Assembly: GCA_023512835.1 (NCBI GenBank)
Contig: JAKCVP010000389.1
Coordinates: 62,001-126,000 of the forward strand
Origin: Taxillus chinensis
Lineage: Eukaryota > Streptophyta > Magnoliopsida > Santalales > Loranthaceae
Direction of reading: 5' to 3'
Length of the DNA: 64,000 nt
The notes beneath the pieces are model-generated. The model searched no databases, was not told the origin of the DNA, and saw nothing but the letters and a program-made list of their open reading frames with translations. Positions within the stretch are counted from its first letter, which is position 1. The number at the start of each line of letters is the position of its first letter. The translations under genes were made by a program, and so were the position numbers. Of the stretch, positions 31,901 to 39,832 are shown piece after piece.

Positions 31901-34594
31901 CTGTATGTCCTGATCGGGGGAATCGACGTAAAATTCAGTGAAGCGTGACTTGATACCCTGCGGGAGGTCTCGCTTACCCACATCGGTGGATGGATTCATT
32001 GCAGCAAAGATGCGGAAGTTCGGATGCGCTCTGATACGTTCGGTTTGACCAGTCTCCGCTAGGATGAGCGACCGCTCTGCATCCGCCCCAGTCTCAAGCA
32101 ATTCCGACAAACACTCGAGAGTGTCTGGTGTCGCAAGGTTGATCTCGTCGAGAAGCACCCAATGCCCTTCTCGCACTGCGTTGACAAGTTTACCCTCTAC
32201 GAATGAAAAGATCATGGAGCTGTCAGAAGACTTTCCGACCTGACTTTCAAAACTGTCAAGTTTGGACCGGAATTGATCCCAAGCAGATCCATCGATCGTT
32301 TCCGCGTCGCTCTCCAGTCTACGACGCTTTGCTTGTTGAGCGCCGTCTTGCCCGTTCTTGAGAAGCTTCTTCTGTTCAAGTGACTTCTCGACCATTTGAA
32401 TCGCCGCACGCCAGAGCAGAATACATTTGGCCCACTGTTTGCGAGCAACGCACTTGGAAAGGCGTTGGATGAATTCTTGGTTCTTCTTGGGCGAGAATGA
32501 CTTTTCGAACAGGGTGTCAAACTCATCTTTGAGGGGTATTGCAAACGTACTCGAGTTGAGTGGCTTAAATCCTCCTAGAAGATCGCTGCTCTCACTCTGC
32601 TGGGACAAGTTGATTGCGATCAACTTGCGGTCAAGAACAGCAGCCAGATGCTGAATGGCAGTCGTTTTGCCTATACCTGTCTCACCTACCAAGAGCACAG
32701 GCTCTCCCTGCTTTACTGATACGGCAATGCGCTCTAGCGTTCGTAGGATGTGACGATTGGCCGCGAACGGCGATGAATTATTGTTGGCCGAGGGCTTTCC
32801 TTTAACGCGCTGCGAGCGAAGCGTCGCCCGCCCGACGGTGAAAAATTTCTTTGCCCCCGATGAGGTCTGATTCAAAGCAATGGTACGAGCACTCAGAAGG
32901 TGGTCTCGACGCTGTGGACCAATATGAAGTTCCTTGGCAATCGCTGAAGCGACTTGCATGCGGTCTTCGGGATGATCGAGATATCCGGCAAAGCAGTCGT
33001 AGGCGTCGAGAAACATATGATCAAAAGCTTCTTCCGTGATGTACCCTTTCTCCTCAACATTCTTGTGAGCCGATGCTGCATGTAGTCTTTCGCACCACTT
33101 GAACAGCTCCCGGGATGTGACAGGTCTGGCTTGTCTAGTTTGTCTGCGCGATCCCGAGGCGTTGTACTTCAAAGCATGCTGGGCAGCCTCAAAGGCGGCG
33201 GTAATGCGAGGCAAGTGAAGAGTGAGACTTGGGAACCTTTGCTGAATGATGATGCGAAGGTCATCCGTGTTCATTGGAACGACACTGACATTCTTCCACA
33301 AACGTCGTCCAGGCATCCGACTCTGAGCGACCTGCTCTTGGCCGTCCAGATTGATAAATGTTCTAGCAGTAGCAAAAACCCGAAAGTTGCTGGCTGCCCT
33401 GATAGTCTGCCCGCGACTGGGGATGGTGATCTCACGCCGCTCAATGAGTGGTATGATAGTACTAAGCACATCAATCGGAGCTCGGTCAATGTCTTCAATG
33501 AAGACCCACCGGCCTTCTTGAACGGCGGTGGTCAAAACTCCTGGTCGCCACTCAAAGGAGCCAGGTTCCGAGCCAGTGGCATAGATTCCTATCAGAAGTT
33601 TCGCGTCGCTCTGCTCATTCAAATGGAGTGTAATCATACTGTCGGACTGTCCGAGGCAGCGGCCCACATGATTCATGATATGTGTCTTGCCCGATCCGGC
33701 GAGGCCCGTAAGCAGTATAGGGTCTGGCTTTGCCAGTGCATGCGCAAAACTTGTCAAATTCGCGTTTGTCGTAGGCGTTAAAACAAAGTCTGAGCGAGGT
33801 ACCTTCGAAGGTGAAGCTTCAGAACTCGAGAACAACGTATCAGTTATCCTCACAGTCATGGGCGAAAGATCTTCATCTGCTAAAATGCGAGACGGGACAT
33901 GTGGAGGGGAGGCGACGTTGTTCTTCATGCTCTGTTGGAGGCTGCGAAAGTCCTGGCGTCGTCTGTCTTCCCACAACGTCCAGAACCTATAATCTATAAG
34001 CTTGCCCTCCCAGGTGCCTGAGATTTCATCTCTGCCCAGGTATTTCCGGACCATGTTTTGAAAGGCAGCGTCGCTGGCATGCAGGTAAAGCGTCAGAACG
34101 CGAATGGCCAGATATCGGATTACCCTGTCTTCATGGCTCAGAAGTAATTGCAAACGAGCGGGCTGCAGACATGGTGCGAAAGCATGGTCATCGATTGTCA
34201 AGAGGCGAACGAGTGCTGTGAGAAGCTCTCGCGTATTGTCGGGGCTGTTTCGGATGTCCTCTTGAGCCAAGCACCCTAGGAGATCTATTCTAACGTTCCT
34301 CTCGCCTCGCAGCTTGTGCAATGCTACTTCTTTCAGTCGAGGGTACAGGTCGAGCACGCGACCGAAGGCTGCGACCGTAGCAGGGTCCGGGCCGTTCGAC
34401 CATCTTGTGCAAAGCTCGAGGGCAAGGGGCTCGAAACAGGCGAAAATAGTTTGTGTATATTGAGGTAGCAGAGCATATCGCGATAGTTGTGAGAGGAAGG
34501 CTGTGTTATCGGCTGTTCGAAGGGCGGCGACGAGCTCTTGGGGCAGGTTTTCGACGCCTGCAATCAGGGCTCGAACTTGCGGTGTGACGTCCAT
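19907..34594 (-). CDS. MDN1: Midasin, dynein-like AAA ATPase of pre-60S ribosome maturation
   Basis: This is a single intronless frame of 4895 aa (yeast Rea1/Mdn1 is about 4910). The frame stays open 84 codons further upstream, but the ATG at 34594 (MDVTPQVRAL) gives the family length and a sensible N-terminus. Six AAA+ modules are visible by Walker A: GLAGSGKT (around residue 298), GETGIGKT (638), GPTSAGKT (1086), GETGCGKT (1381), GNPGVGKT (1766) and GPSGSGKT (2075). Walker B runs DEINLA, DELNLA, DEISLA and DEMNLA, but AAA6 has DNANLC, lacking the usual Glu. A long linker follows, then an Asp/Glu-rich tract (about 4040-4575) and a C-terminal VWA/MIDAS domain with DDSKS (around 4665). In the nucleus it uses ATP to pull Ytm1 and Rsa4 off pre-60S particles through the MIDAS domain. 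Housekeeping gene, divergent from ILV3. Confidence 0.97.
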   Translation of the reverse strand: MDVTPQVRALIAGVENLPQELVAALRTADNTAFLSQLSRYALLPQYTQTIFACFEPLALELCTRWSNGPDPATVAAFGRVLDLYPRLKEVALHKLRGERNVRIDLLGCLAQEDIRNSPDNTRELLTALVRLLTIDDHAFAPCLQPARLQLLLSHEDRVIRYLAIRVLTLYLHASDAAFQNMVRKYLGRDEISGTWEGKLIDYRFWTLWEDRRRQDFRSLQQSMKNNVASPPHVPSRILADEDLSPMTVRITDTLFSSSEASPSKVPRSDFVLTPTTNANLTSFAHALAKPDPILLTGLAGSGKTHIMNHVGRCLGQSDSMITLHLNEQSDAKLLIGIYATGSEPGSFEWRPGVLTTAVQEGRWVFIEDIDRAPIDVLSTIIPLIERREITIPSRGQTIRAASNFRVFATARTFINLDGQEQVAQSRMPGRRLWKNVSVVPMNTDDLRIIIQQRFPSLTLHLPRITAAFEAAQHALKYNASGSRRQTRQARPVTSRELFKWCERLHAASAHKNVEEKGYITEEAFDHMFLDAYDCFAGYLDHPEDRMQVASAIAKELHIGPQRRDHLLSARTIALNQTSSGAKKFFTVGRATLRSQRVKGKPSANNNSSPFAANRHILRTLERIAVSVKQGEPVLLVGETGIGKTTAIQHLAAVLDRKLIAINLSQQSESSDLLGGFKPLNSSTFAIPLKDEFDTLFEKSFSPKKNQEFIQRLSKCVARKQWAKCILLWRAAIQMVEKSLEQKKLLKNGQDGAQQAKRRRLESDAETIDGSAWDQFRSKLDSFESQVGKSSDSSMIFSFVEGKLVNAVREGHWVLLDEINLATPDTLECLSELLETGADAERSLILAETGQTERIRAHPNFRIFAAMNPSTDVGKRDLPQGIKSRFTEFYVDSPDQDIQSLQVIVGAYLHDKKLSNAVAKLYMDIQTATKEQGLVDGSNQPPVFSLRTLTRALSHARSIASQYPLKRAIFEGFALCFFTSLDQRSEAVLVEIVQQKLFGTTQLAKAELKRSSKPPEDISRHLEVNLRVHGIGAGAKDRDERSWLPRGDQEPQDPDSYIITPYISKNLQNLIRAASTRKYPVLIQGPTSAGKTSMVEYLAKRSGNVFVRINNHEHTDLQEYLGTYVSTAEGKIVFQEGVLVEALRKGYWVVLDELNLAPTDVLEALNRLLDDNRELLIPETQEVVRPHSNFMLFATQNPAGPYGGRKVLSRAFRNRFVELHFDDIPIDELNVILARRSNLPETWCGLIVKVYKELSRLRQTSRIFEQNGFVTLRDLFRWAFRGADSVEELAMQGYMLLGEKVRTHEEREEVKKVLQSVMTRKGTVVRINEDRLYGSDPHGYIKKFDESSDNAIVWTRAMRRLYVLVSEAIRHNEAVLLVGETGCGKTTVCQMIAQAFQQELHIINAHQNLETGDLIGAQRPRRNRAAVEIQLQEQILHALSACGRTDLAKNLTVDELANILQCLNTEEAKSIPPQISSNIKALKAKANALFEWQDGSIVKAMKTGQLFLLDEISLADDSVLERLNSVLDPQRSILLAEKGTDGAYVTAASGFQFFATMNPGGDYGKKELSPALRNRFTEIWVPTMSNDEDLLHIVRTKLKRNATSHAQTLVEFGKHFETKYRPLKDSLVSLRDMLAWIEFINASSLPEIAAIIEGAHLVYIDSLGANPSAMLAMGASDLVEEKSHCLSVICRLLSITSPESCAPMCRQIVFTSDVVRFGDFDIARHLSGDETSISFSFNAPTTRQNAYRIARGLQLRKPLLLEGNPGVGKTSIVNALAKAIGKPLARLNLSEQTDLMDLFGSDAPVEGAPAGVFAWRDAPFLSAMKRGEWVLLDEMNLASQSVLEGLNACLDHRAEVYIPELEQTFHRHPDFRLFAAQNPHAQGGGRKGLPASFVNRFTVIHMDVLEHEDLLTICKNAAPQVNDDVLNQLITFVTSLDEAVVTKRKFGFRGAPWEFNLRDCLRCLQLITTTGDILGDGHLSLAIDMLFLQRFRTSNDRKELLRLAEMMLSVDASTRSLYTNLTPTTFQVGSALIQRSSFRAGSSQLQRLQASGGLRILECMAVCVAQNWPVLLIGPSGSGKTSLIKSLASVGGVDVEVFSLSADIDASDLVGGYEQLDGSRHEYHFRDKLQQCLEDIVIGMLSANAVDLAKLRTMLLLVSEAATTSIERLLAYLRQEDLTRIPELGRICAEYEQAIIDVRHAGKARFEWVDGTLIKALEQGKWLILDNANLCSPSVLDRLNSLLETGGSLIINEHCNSDGSPKVIRPHPDFRLFMTMDPQYGEISRAMRNRAVELFITAEMNATDHHEGQVLQAEGVLDSSIARFDSLVKLAQFTEIENDTFDRALNEVTDQISFEDVRILQSFIQQIEIGLISRDSTHSQICLRACQNMLQTATSQEAWYQKPLACYRSLLGSVEVPEEFALHQPLHIFVNEPLTSPSNIEQRQALALTHETLRKLNSLGDKIMEHTGSSLKRSAKKKDPRVKYQTLLENMLPAIRDWIVKDWGRAPQDPSIAKLLVFLFALWSSLQAALHQDQSSLVLLEAYLRHGRKTLTSLSEADQSATLSQSLVGQIDHLAILQPFRSGVYMVDIWNLVRPTSPCSSQQLASFSHLQTISRKFDHYARSLDVRLADLLPMRQALLRAFQICQSQASHSDRNMQMLPQAPFEDIADPSAVFERRPVFQRTANRIYQRLCLTSASGKEIADSSPLGLLSTISTQTLHDLTTSSGPAASLQRLSTFVDVLSEDGRLKSATRIILDDVSLLNSAEMHRLERIRDELSTVGQITAGHQRLLGADDHRLLASNVQDLVDSLLLISNLLDRTSTDQLLQARASLVALRESVDSLSARIDLGHVMITVGILCIILYTPDRAFDPAMAGVVAQDLHDSQVRHIQGRIIALKAMERHMTGNMTNLRSKILESQLESLGQYKDTQGHIYRPPVSLIGQLSPYFTNALRISERLASMAKHDHISTVQQEIEDDLHQLIERLGSFDLAYRDITVPLTGFINCIRLGVRLKAAAEGQVEKSIKTISDLVLKSTPLLGNNTTLRESGLTFDASLQHRPTLKEGIQLMTLTAFERRTLSKSSTERLAHSQAEAVSAALSTFYHHWKEQLKRDQKAAEQASSTFTYRGGEEDDVNPDDDELDAMFGMTEKPSSDATTSDSLSDSTPQELARLIASHHLVIFSETTSPSNILRKLHSLAADTAMSSDEGQTVTHDHSAEMYLRLCERKKDMMETAQRQDYNIFTDANVSEVSKIVQVLVRIQSRTEQIQSIWPEHATLQNILDACREIREMPWTEPLMKILPSIEKLHATLVQWQSVASREFSLAEWTDQITQTIVSWRRLELSTWSSLLDVEERKLVDQAQEWWFPIYENLLLAPLSQKTVDEARLHLPELLATLEDFLGGTTVGQFEHRLSLVRSLYCHLLSTSAVSSPTIIIANAVKNVINDMERFVGPARAAITEKKRDLSKELKDVILLASWKDTNVEALKQSSRVSHRKLFRIVRKFQAFVNKPVQPVIAAAQSSSLSNETGVPSCEAAPGIVLPATVPPKIRTACETDERLWSARPTRYKNTSATLNMMYGKLGGIVPVLNSHLPWQEFVSDTVTTAQELRKATPSTLTEGNTALAKHLTARKRRLFVDTLKELRRLGLSSNQTPATLEQQSSKAKILAILPNQDSELALSTEFRHPLPTFQVLDMLSQIRLAAKEVHDDLTHDDMARSIGLFEGLLALGIDATKNTFNHHSVHYTLQQTLDRFQNTWQDDRVSCSPQISLPGRPALTNRACRLVVPIVQLAARVIQSQAYLGGHDLAPLVGLLNQLSDSFKALAARQSHLLAVPERLESEQSLALSESIEHAFNDLEHTVSQSIVRFPQAELTLTHLLRWARLDTGLVDQKIMGAAVQGTKLSDVNHAMYRCLDTCLSVAQDVEKTSQDVALSFEDNKWLLKTASVQRSLLAAFNSQSILQQCEDLTVKLSGLQDTGELQAAIVSVQMGLPILQLYSNAYQAAIAQSKAFSDCLWSSQAQLGRLLCAISTQGFCKPSEASDEKGEQSDKLEGGTGLGEGEGAENISKEIGDDEDLSELAQEESTDKTQDQQDGDDSNDAVDVDDDLKNAMGEEEGQEGDEQDEKPEDQGGEDKEGGNEEMGDDTNAEGTEAQDEGGEDMDEGVGDVDDLEPSALDEKMWDEAGDEGDDEKESKQDAKSKSDEQAASKDGQKPESDNGDAEDANDAQSAEETDASDAEDEHDRDGVEEKGAMDPYVQEAENLDLPEDMQLDGDKEDEAGNDETGSDIDMLDQVDADAPDEDAQPGAEENMEPEMEQVDETMDEAGEEDEGNAPLEDDTTAANNANDNDGGMDDAEEDTAGGTDATVGGKQSKQAQEDFDADKPEDADDQEAADEADDTQEGAQSAKQAQGPSKASQPDSAPPKSKDQEQIKKLGDMLEQWHRQNREIQDASEDRGQEQQQDVDMADADFEHLPDEEAKADTQALGASTLEQARSMDQDNAFLPPDEDKAEQLDTFQPEDATSDDEKVNDVEADPSSAAATADDQDSKQPSHVHSQPRADEEVDAASDSDDEEFSTPPANLESLDADQQQDALQPWQHYEQKTHPHALTLLEQLRQILAPTLATKLRGDFRTGKRLNIKRIIPFIASGYKRDKIWLRRSLPSKRAYQVLLALDDSKSMAGSAAHLAFETLALVARSLSMLEVGEIGVIGFGASVFEAHKLGQPFTSDAGANAIRSFGFKQGQTDVKALLRASIERFAEARLTARGDAADLWQLELIVSDGFCSDHEEIRKLLLRAQEARIMVIFVVVVDGGGSASTPASSAPTSAGAGVISTPAPSKSILELESVTFSEPVMGADGRMSAPKVTRRRYLDSFPFRYYLIVRRVEDLPGVLSQALRQWFAEVSTL

Positions 34595-35028
34595 GAGCGG
34601 TGATGCCAGGGAGAAGAATACCAGCTGGATGTGAAGAGACGGTCGGAAGTGCAGCGCCAGCAGTGTGGCTGCTTGTGTGCGCCGGTAATGGCAGCTGAGC
34701 AGATTCGTCGGTCGTGCCTTCCTCGTCAGAACCTGACATTGTCGATACTTTTTTCTCTGCGGAGATCTTTTCGATAAGACTAGATGCACGGACGACGCTT
34801 TGCTGAGAATCTGAGCGCTGTCATTGGTCGTTAGGATGGGGGCCACATTGGAATTTCTGTCGCTGTCTCGTAGCCGATCTCGCCCAGAGAATCAGTCATC
34901 TTTACTCCTTCGATAGCTTATACGCCAGTCGGGGTCACCTTTGATCGCTCTCTCGCAGGCGAAGAGCATACCTCTCCACTCAACAAGACCCGCGACGTAC
35001 CTTGTCGGCAGCTTCACCCCATTGAAAC
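34595..35028. promoter_or_regulatory. Bidirectional promoter, MDN1 and ILV3
   Basis: 434 bp separate the two ATGs. I see no canonical TATA. ILV genes are often under Gcn4/CpcA control; a near-match to its TGACTCA site (TGACTGA, minus strand, near 34895) is present but not exact, so regulation is only suggested. Confidence 0.5.
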
Positions 35029-36907
35029 ATGGCTTTCACTCGCCTCGCGTGCTCCCCATTGAGGGCTCCACGCACGCAGTTCTGGATGCGCAATGCGTAT
35101 GTATGCTCGTGGTGCGACGCACTGCAACGACACTGACTGTCTCAGGCGCTCCTTCTGCTCGACGCCCGCCCGCCTGAATGCCTCCCCTCTTGAGGACGAG
35201 GAGATTGTCTCTAGATCCAACCTCAACCGGACCTCCAGAGCCATCACCCTGCCAAAGTCACAAGGTGCCTCCCAGGCCATGTTGTACGCGACCGGCCTCA
35301 CACCCGACGACATGCACAAGGCGCAGGTCGGTATCTCTTCCGTATGGTTCACCGGCAACCCTTGCAACAAGCACTTGCTCGGGCTCTCGCACAAGGTCAA
35401 GGAGGGTGTCGAGGCGCAGGACCTGCTAGCAATGCAGTTCAACACCATCGGTGTGTCGGACGGTATCTCCATGGGCACAGTGGGCATGCGCTACTCCCTT
35501 CAATCTCGTGATATCATCGCAGACTCCATTGAGACCGTCATGGGCGGCCAATGGTATGATGCGAACATCTCCCTGCCCGGCTGCGACAAGAACATGCCTG
35601 GCACCGTCATGGCCATGGCTCGTGTCAACAGGCCCTCCATCATGGTCTACGGAGGTACCATTGCTCCCGGCTGCGCCAAGTCTCTGCCCAACGAGAACAT
35701 TGATATCGTTTCCGCATTTCAAGCTTACGGCCAATTCATTGGCGGCCAGATCAACGAGGAGACTCGTTACGACATTATCCGCCATGCATGCCCTGGTCAC
35801 GGTGCCTGTGGAGGCATGTACACTGCCAACACCATGGCCACTGCCATCGAAACAATAGGCATGACACTCCCTGGATCCAGCTCTAACCCCGCAGAGTCCA
35901 AGGCGAAGCAGCTAGAATGTCTCGCGGCCGGCGGCGCCATCAAGCAGCTACTCGAGAAGAACATTCTGCCCTCGGACATCATCACCCGTGAAGCCCTCGA
36001 AGAAGCAATGATTGTCATCATGGTCACCGGCGGCTCCACCAACGCCGTCCTGCATCTCCTCGCCATCGCCCATGCAGCTGGCATCAAACTCACCATCGAC
36101 GACTTCCAGTCCGTCTCCGACCGCACTCCGCTGCTCGCCGACCTCAAGCCCAGCGGCAAGTACGTTATCGCTGACCTCCACGGCATCGGGGGCACGCCCT
36201 CGCTCCTCAAGTTCCTCATCAACGAGGGCGTCATCAAAGGAAACCGCATCACCGTCACCGGCAAGACCCTCGCCGAAAACGTAAAGGACGCCCCTTCGTT
36301 CCCCAGCAATCAGCAGATCATCATGCCCCTCGACAAGCCCCTCAAGACCACCGGCCATTTACAGATTCTCTACGGCAGTCTCGCACCGGGCGGCTCGGTC
36401 GGCAAGATCACGGGAAAAGAAGGCACCGTCTTCCGTGGCAAGGCCAAGGCCTACGACTGCGAAGACGACTTCATCAAGGCGCTTGAGCGCGGCGAGATCA
36501 AAAAGGGCGAGAAGACTGTTGTTCTGATCCGCTACGAAGGTCCAAAGGGTGGACCGGGCATGCCTGAAATGCTGAAGCCTTCTTCGGCCATTATGGGCGC
36601 TGGACTCGGCCACGATGTGGCCTTGATCACCGACGGACGCTTCTCCGGTGGTTCGCACGGCTTCTTGATCGGGCACGTCACGCCTGAGGCGCAAGTTGGT
36701 GGCCCCATTGCTCTTGTGCAGGACGGTGACGAGATTGTCATTGATGCTGAGCAGCGCGTCATGAACATTGAAAACGTCACAGAGGAGGAGCTTGCGCGGA
36801 GACGGAAGAACTGGACTGCGCCTCCTCTGAGGTACAGCAAGGGCACATTGTACAAGTATATCAAGTCGGTCAGCGACGCTAGCACTGGTTGCTTGACTGA
36901 TTCATAG
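35029..36907 (+). CDS. ILV3: Dihydroxy-acid dehydratase, mitochondrial
   Basis: Exons join(35029..35096, 35146..36907); 609 aa. Exon 1 ([20 protein letters not shown]...) plus the start of exon 2 forms an Arg-rich amphipathic mitochondrial presequence. A frame starting at 35093 inside the intron would miss it. The 49-bp intron has GTATGT, CTGAC and CTCAG. The enzyme dehydrates 2,3-dihydroxy acids to 2-keto acids, the last shared step of valine and isoleucine synthesis and the route to leucine. Family signatures are Fe-S cysteines at about 96 (NPCNKH), 169 (PGCDKNMPG) and 244 ([12 protein letters not shown]), the CDK lysine at 171, and the C-terminal [11 protein letters not shown]. Closely similar paralogues exist in fungal secondary-metabolite clusters for self-resistance, but this genomic setting is housekeeping. 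Confidence 0.96.
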
Positions 36908-37061
36908 GGGACTGTGGTGTCGGAAAGCCGCGATCAAAAATTGGCTCTTGTACAGTAGCTCCATCGTTGAGCGTCAACCCCGGTTGTTGTATGAAATTAC
37001 ATGGGGGGGTATCCATTAGTACGTCTATAGAGTGGTTCTGCAACTTTGATCACACGTCACA

Positions 37062-38443
37062 TCAGGCTTTTGCGGCTCTTTTCCGCTCTGGCCGTTCCCT
37101 TGCTTCGTGCATCTCGTCGTTATCATCTCCTTCACTTTCCTCGTCAGTCCACACCTCACCGGTATGGGCTGCCTGCCTCTGCACAGCGGCGTTGCCATTA
37201 GCCCGCCGTTGGAATTGGTCGTTGAGTTTCATTCTCGTCAGGAAATCTTGCGTCTGCAGGCCGCGGATGTCGCTGGGCTTGATAGACTTGATGCTCCTGC
37301 CCGTTCCCCGACTCCTCCTGATAAATTCCCGCACGGGCTCCATGGCTGCCTCACGACATGTTTCCTTGATGTCGCTGCCGCTCATGCCCGCGCTCGCTTG
37401 TACTAAGAAATCCATGTCGAATCTGGGTAGATTTGTAGACATATCCACGCTTTCGTCAAGTTTCGTATCTTTCAAAATCAAGTTGAATATCCGTCTTCGC
37501 TGCTCGTCATCCGGCAGTCCGACGGCAAACTTCTTCGGCATGCGTCGAAGGATAGCCTCGTCAATGTCATTGGGTCTGTTTGTGGCGCCGAGTATCAGGA
37601 TGCGCTGCGGATGCCGCGTTCCCGTGTTGGCACTCGCCAGACCGTCCCAGTGTGTCATAAACTCTGCCTTGACCATGCCGGATGCTTCGTGCTCCGAGCT
37701 GCGCCGCGTTCCCAGCACGGCATCAATCTCGTCTATGAACACAATGGCCGGCTGCATTTTGCGTGCTAGCGAGAACACAGCTGCAACAAGCTTGTTACTG
37801 TCGCCATACCATTTCTCTGTGAGAGTTGAGATGTGGAGATTTATAAAGACTGCGCCAGATTCATGTGCGAGGGCTTTGGCCATCATGGTTTTGCCGCAGC
37901 CGGGTGGGCCGTAGAGAAGGACACCCGAGGGCGCAGACAGAAGTGGGCTCGAGTGAGCATAGAGATGCGGAAGTGTAAGTGGATAGATGACCGATTCTTG
38001 CAGATCTGCTATTAGGTCGTCTAGACCTCCAATGTCGTCGAAGGAGACGGGGATCTCGGAGGGGTGGATGACTTCGCTTGCGATGGACTGCTCGTAGGTG
38101 TTCAGCTCCAACGGCTTGCGCGGACGACGTGCAGCCGGACGTTGGCGATGATGTATTTGGCCCTTCTCGTCAACTTCCTCGTCTTCCCAGTCCTGATCCT
38201 CGTCGTTATCGCGGTCTGCCAGGATGTTCTCGAGCCGCTCGGTGAGCTTCGGATTTGGAGTGGACTGCGTTTCGTTGTTGCGGGAAAGAATGCGACGGAT
38301 GACAAAGTACATCAACACTGGTCCGAGTGTGACCAAGGCCAAATCCTGGAGAAAATAGACTGCAAAAATCAGCATGCCTGTATCTTGTTCCGGGCTTTGG
38401 GATTGCGCATACGTTTCTTCCAGGAGTCTGTCATGGTGGGCAT
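37062..38443 (-). CDS. MSP1: Msp1/ATAD1 family AAA ATPase, mitochondrial outer-membrane extractase
   Basis: Exons complement(join(37062..38359, 38413..38443)); 442 aa. Exon 1 is only 31 nt (MPTMTDSWKK). The ATG at 38375 that starts the longest unspliced frame lies inside the 53-bp intron (GTATGC, branch GCTGAT, acceptor TTTGCAG). Residues about 12-33 form the N-terminal membrane anchor. An acidic linker follows, then one AAA module: Walker A GPPGCGKT (around 161-168), Walker B IVFIDEID (216-223), sensor-1 GATNRP, and Arg finger region AILRRMPKKF. The family pulls mislocalised tail-anchored proteins and stalled precursors from the mitochondrial outer membrane and peroxisomes. An acidic then Lys/Arg-rich tail ends the protein. 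Its gene diverges from eIF3g; its 3' end is 154 bp from that of ILV3. Confidence 0.93.
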
Positions 38444-38835
38444 CTTGCGAGTCTGTTGTTGAGGGAGGGCGAGGATGCGATAGTTTGATTTTCGACGCTC
38501 AGGTCATGACCAATAGAGCATCACCGAAGCTTTGCAAACAGAAATTGTCTTGTCTGCTAAGGTACGTAGGTAGACGCGGTAGAGTTGTTACCTCGATTGA
38601 AGTGATGATAGTCGTTCTTCTGTCCTTGCATCCGCGGCATGCGGCAACTTTGCTAGCGCGCGCCCTCCAAAACGCCGACGGCCGATCCGCCACTTTACGA
38701 CCGCGTCCTCGATCTGAGCATAGATTGTATGATATAGAAGTCTTTCGGTCCCTTACAACCGCTTGCAATACATTCTGAGTGTCACTTGCGCGCACAAAGT
38801 ACACCTTCTCGAACCAAGTCGTGTACATTGCAGGC
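38444..38835. promoter_or_regulatory. Bidirectional promoter, MSP1 and eIF3g
   Basis: 392 bp lie between the two start codons. It contains AT-rich TATGATATAGAAG near 38730, the best TATA-like element for the rightward gene. Minus-strand frames crossing it are chance overlaps. Confidence 0.45.
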
Positions 38836-39832
38836 ATGTCAAAGGCACAGGCTGGGTGAGTCGCGCCCCCCACACTCCCCTCCACCAGCAAAGAAATATT
38901 CGCTAACATATGCACAAGTCGCACTGACTGGGCGGAGGACGAGGAAGACGACCCTACCATTCTCCCGCCCCCCGAAGTCATTAAGAACAACGATGGCACA
39001 GAAACACATATCTCTTTCCGTTGGCGCGAGGACGGCAAGAAGGTGAAGACCACCCGCATCATCAAGAAGAATGTCATCAAGCACAAGGTCAACCCTAGGA
39101 TCGCGGAGCGTCGGGGCTGGTCCAAGTTCGGACTCTCCGCCAAAGACCCTCGCGGTCCACAATCTGACACAACTAGCGTTGGCGAGAACATCGAGCTGAA
39201 CCCTCGCCAAAACTACAGAGGCGCTGAAAAGGAGGATGCTGCAGACGCCATGGGCGATCTGGAGAAGAAGAAGAACGCGCTCAAGAATGCAACAGTCAAG
39301 TGTCGTATTTGTAACGGAGAACATTTCACAGCACGCTGTCCTTTCAAGGACACCATGGCTCCCGAGGGCGAACCTCCTGCTGGAGACCCGGTCGCGGACC
39401 CCATGGCTGAAGTAGCTGGTGGTGCTGGCGTTCCAAAGGGCAGCTACGTACCTCCAGCTTTAAGAAAGGGAGGATCTGCAACGGGAGAGAGGATGGCTGG
39501 CAAATTCGAACGGGACGATTTGGCCACCCTTCGCGTGACTAACGTAAGTGCCCTCGCCCCCAAGGATCGCGCGTGTAGATACAAGATTGCTGACAATTTT
39601 GGTACAGGTCAGCGAGTGGGCCGAGGAACAGGAGCTGCGAGAAATGTTCGAGCGTTGTGGCAGGGTCACACGTGTCTTCCTGGCAAAGGACAGAGAGACC
39701 AACCGCGCAAAGGGCTTCGCGTTCGTCAGTTTCGCCGATCGTTCAGATGCTGCAAAGGCATGTGCCAAGATGGACGGGTTCGGTTACAACAATTTGATTT
39801 TGAGAGTAGAGTTTGCGAAGAAGACAACTTGA
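38836..39832 (+). CDS. TIF35: Translation initiation factor eIF3 subunit g
   Basis: Exons join(38836..38855, 38919..39543, 39608..39832); 289 aa, near the 274 aa of yeast Tif35. Exon 1 codes only MSKAQAG, leading into the conserved DWAEDEED...LPPPEV start of the eIF3g N-terminal domain. [16 protein letters not shown] and [18 protein letters not shown] follow, then a zinc knuckle [15 protein letters not shown] (around 121-135), [11 protein letters not shown], and a C-terminal RRM. The RRM is split by intron 2 exactly between its first strand (TLRVTN) and [13 protein letters not shown]1 is KGFAFVSF. eIF3g binds eIF3i and acts in scanning and reinitiation on the 40S subunit. Introns are 63 and 64 bp. 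Confidence 0.96.

Noticed and set aside
20031..34739. Many 60-280 codon frames on both strands inside the midasin gene
   Set aside because: They are shadows of the midasin frame, strongest over the acidic repeat region where codon bias keeps other frames open.
34595..34846. 84-codon N-terminal extension of midasin
   Set aside because: The frame is open, but the ATG at 34594 gives the usual family length and the extension is Arg/Lys/His-rich, promoter-like sequence.
35093..35145. ILV3 start at 35093
   Set aside because: It lies in intron 1 or at the exon border; the spliced form supplies a proper mitochondrial presequence.
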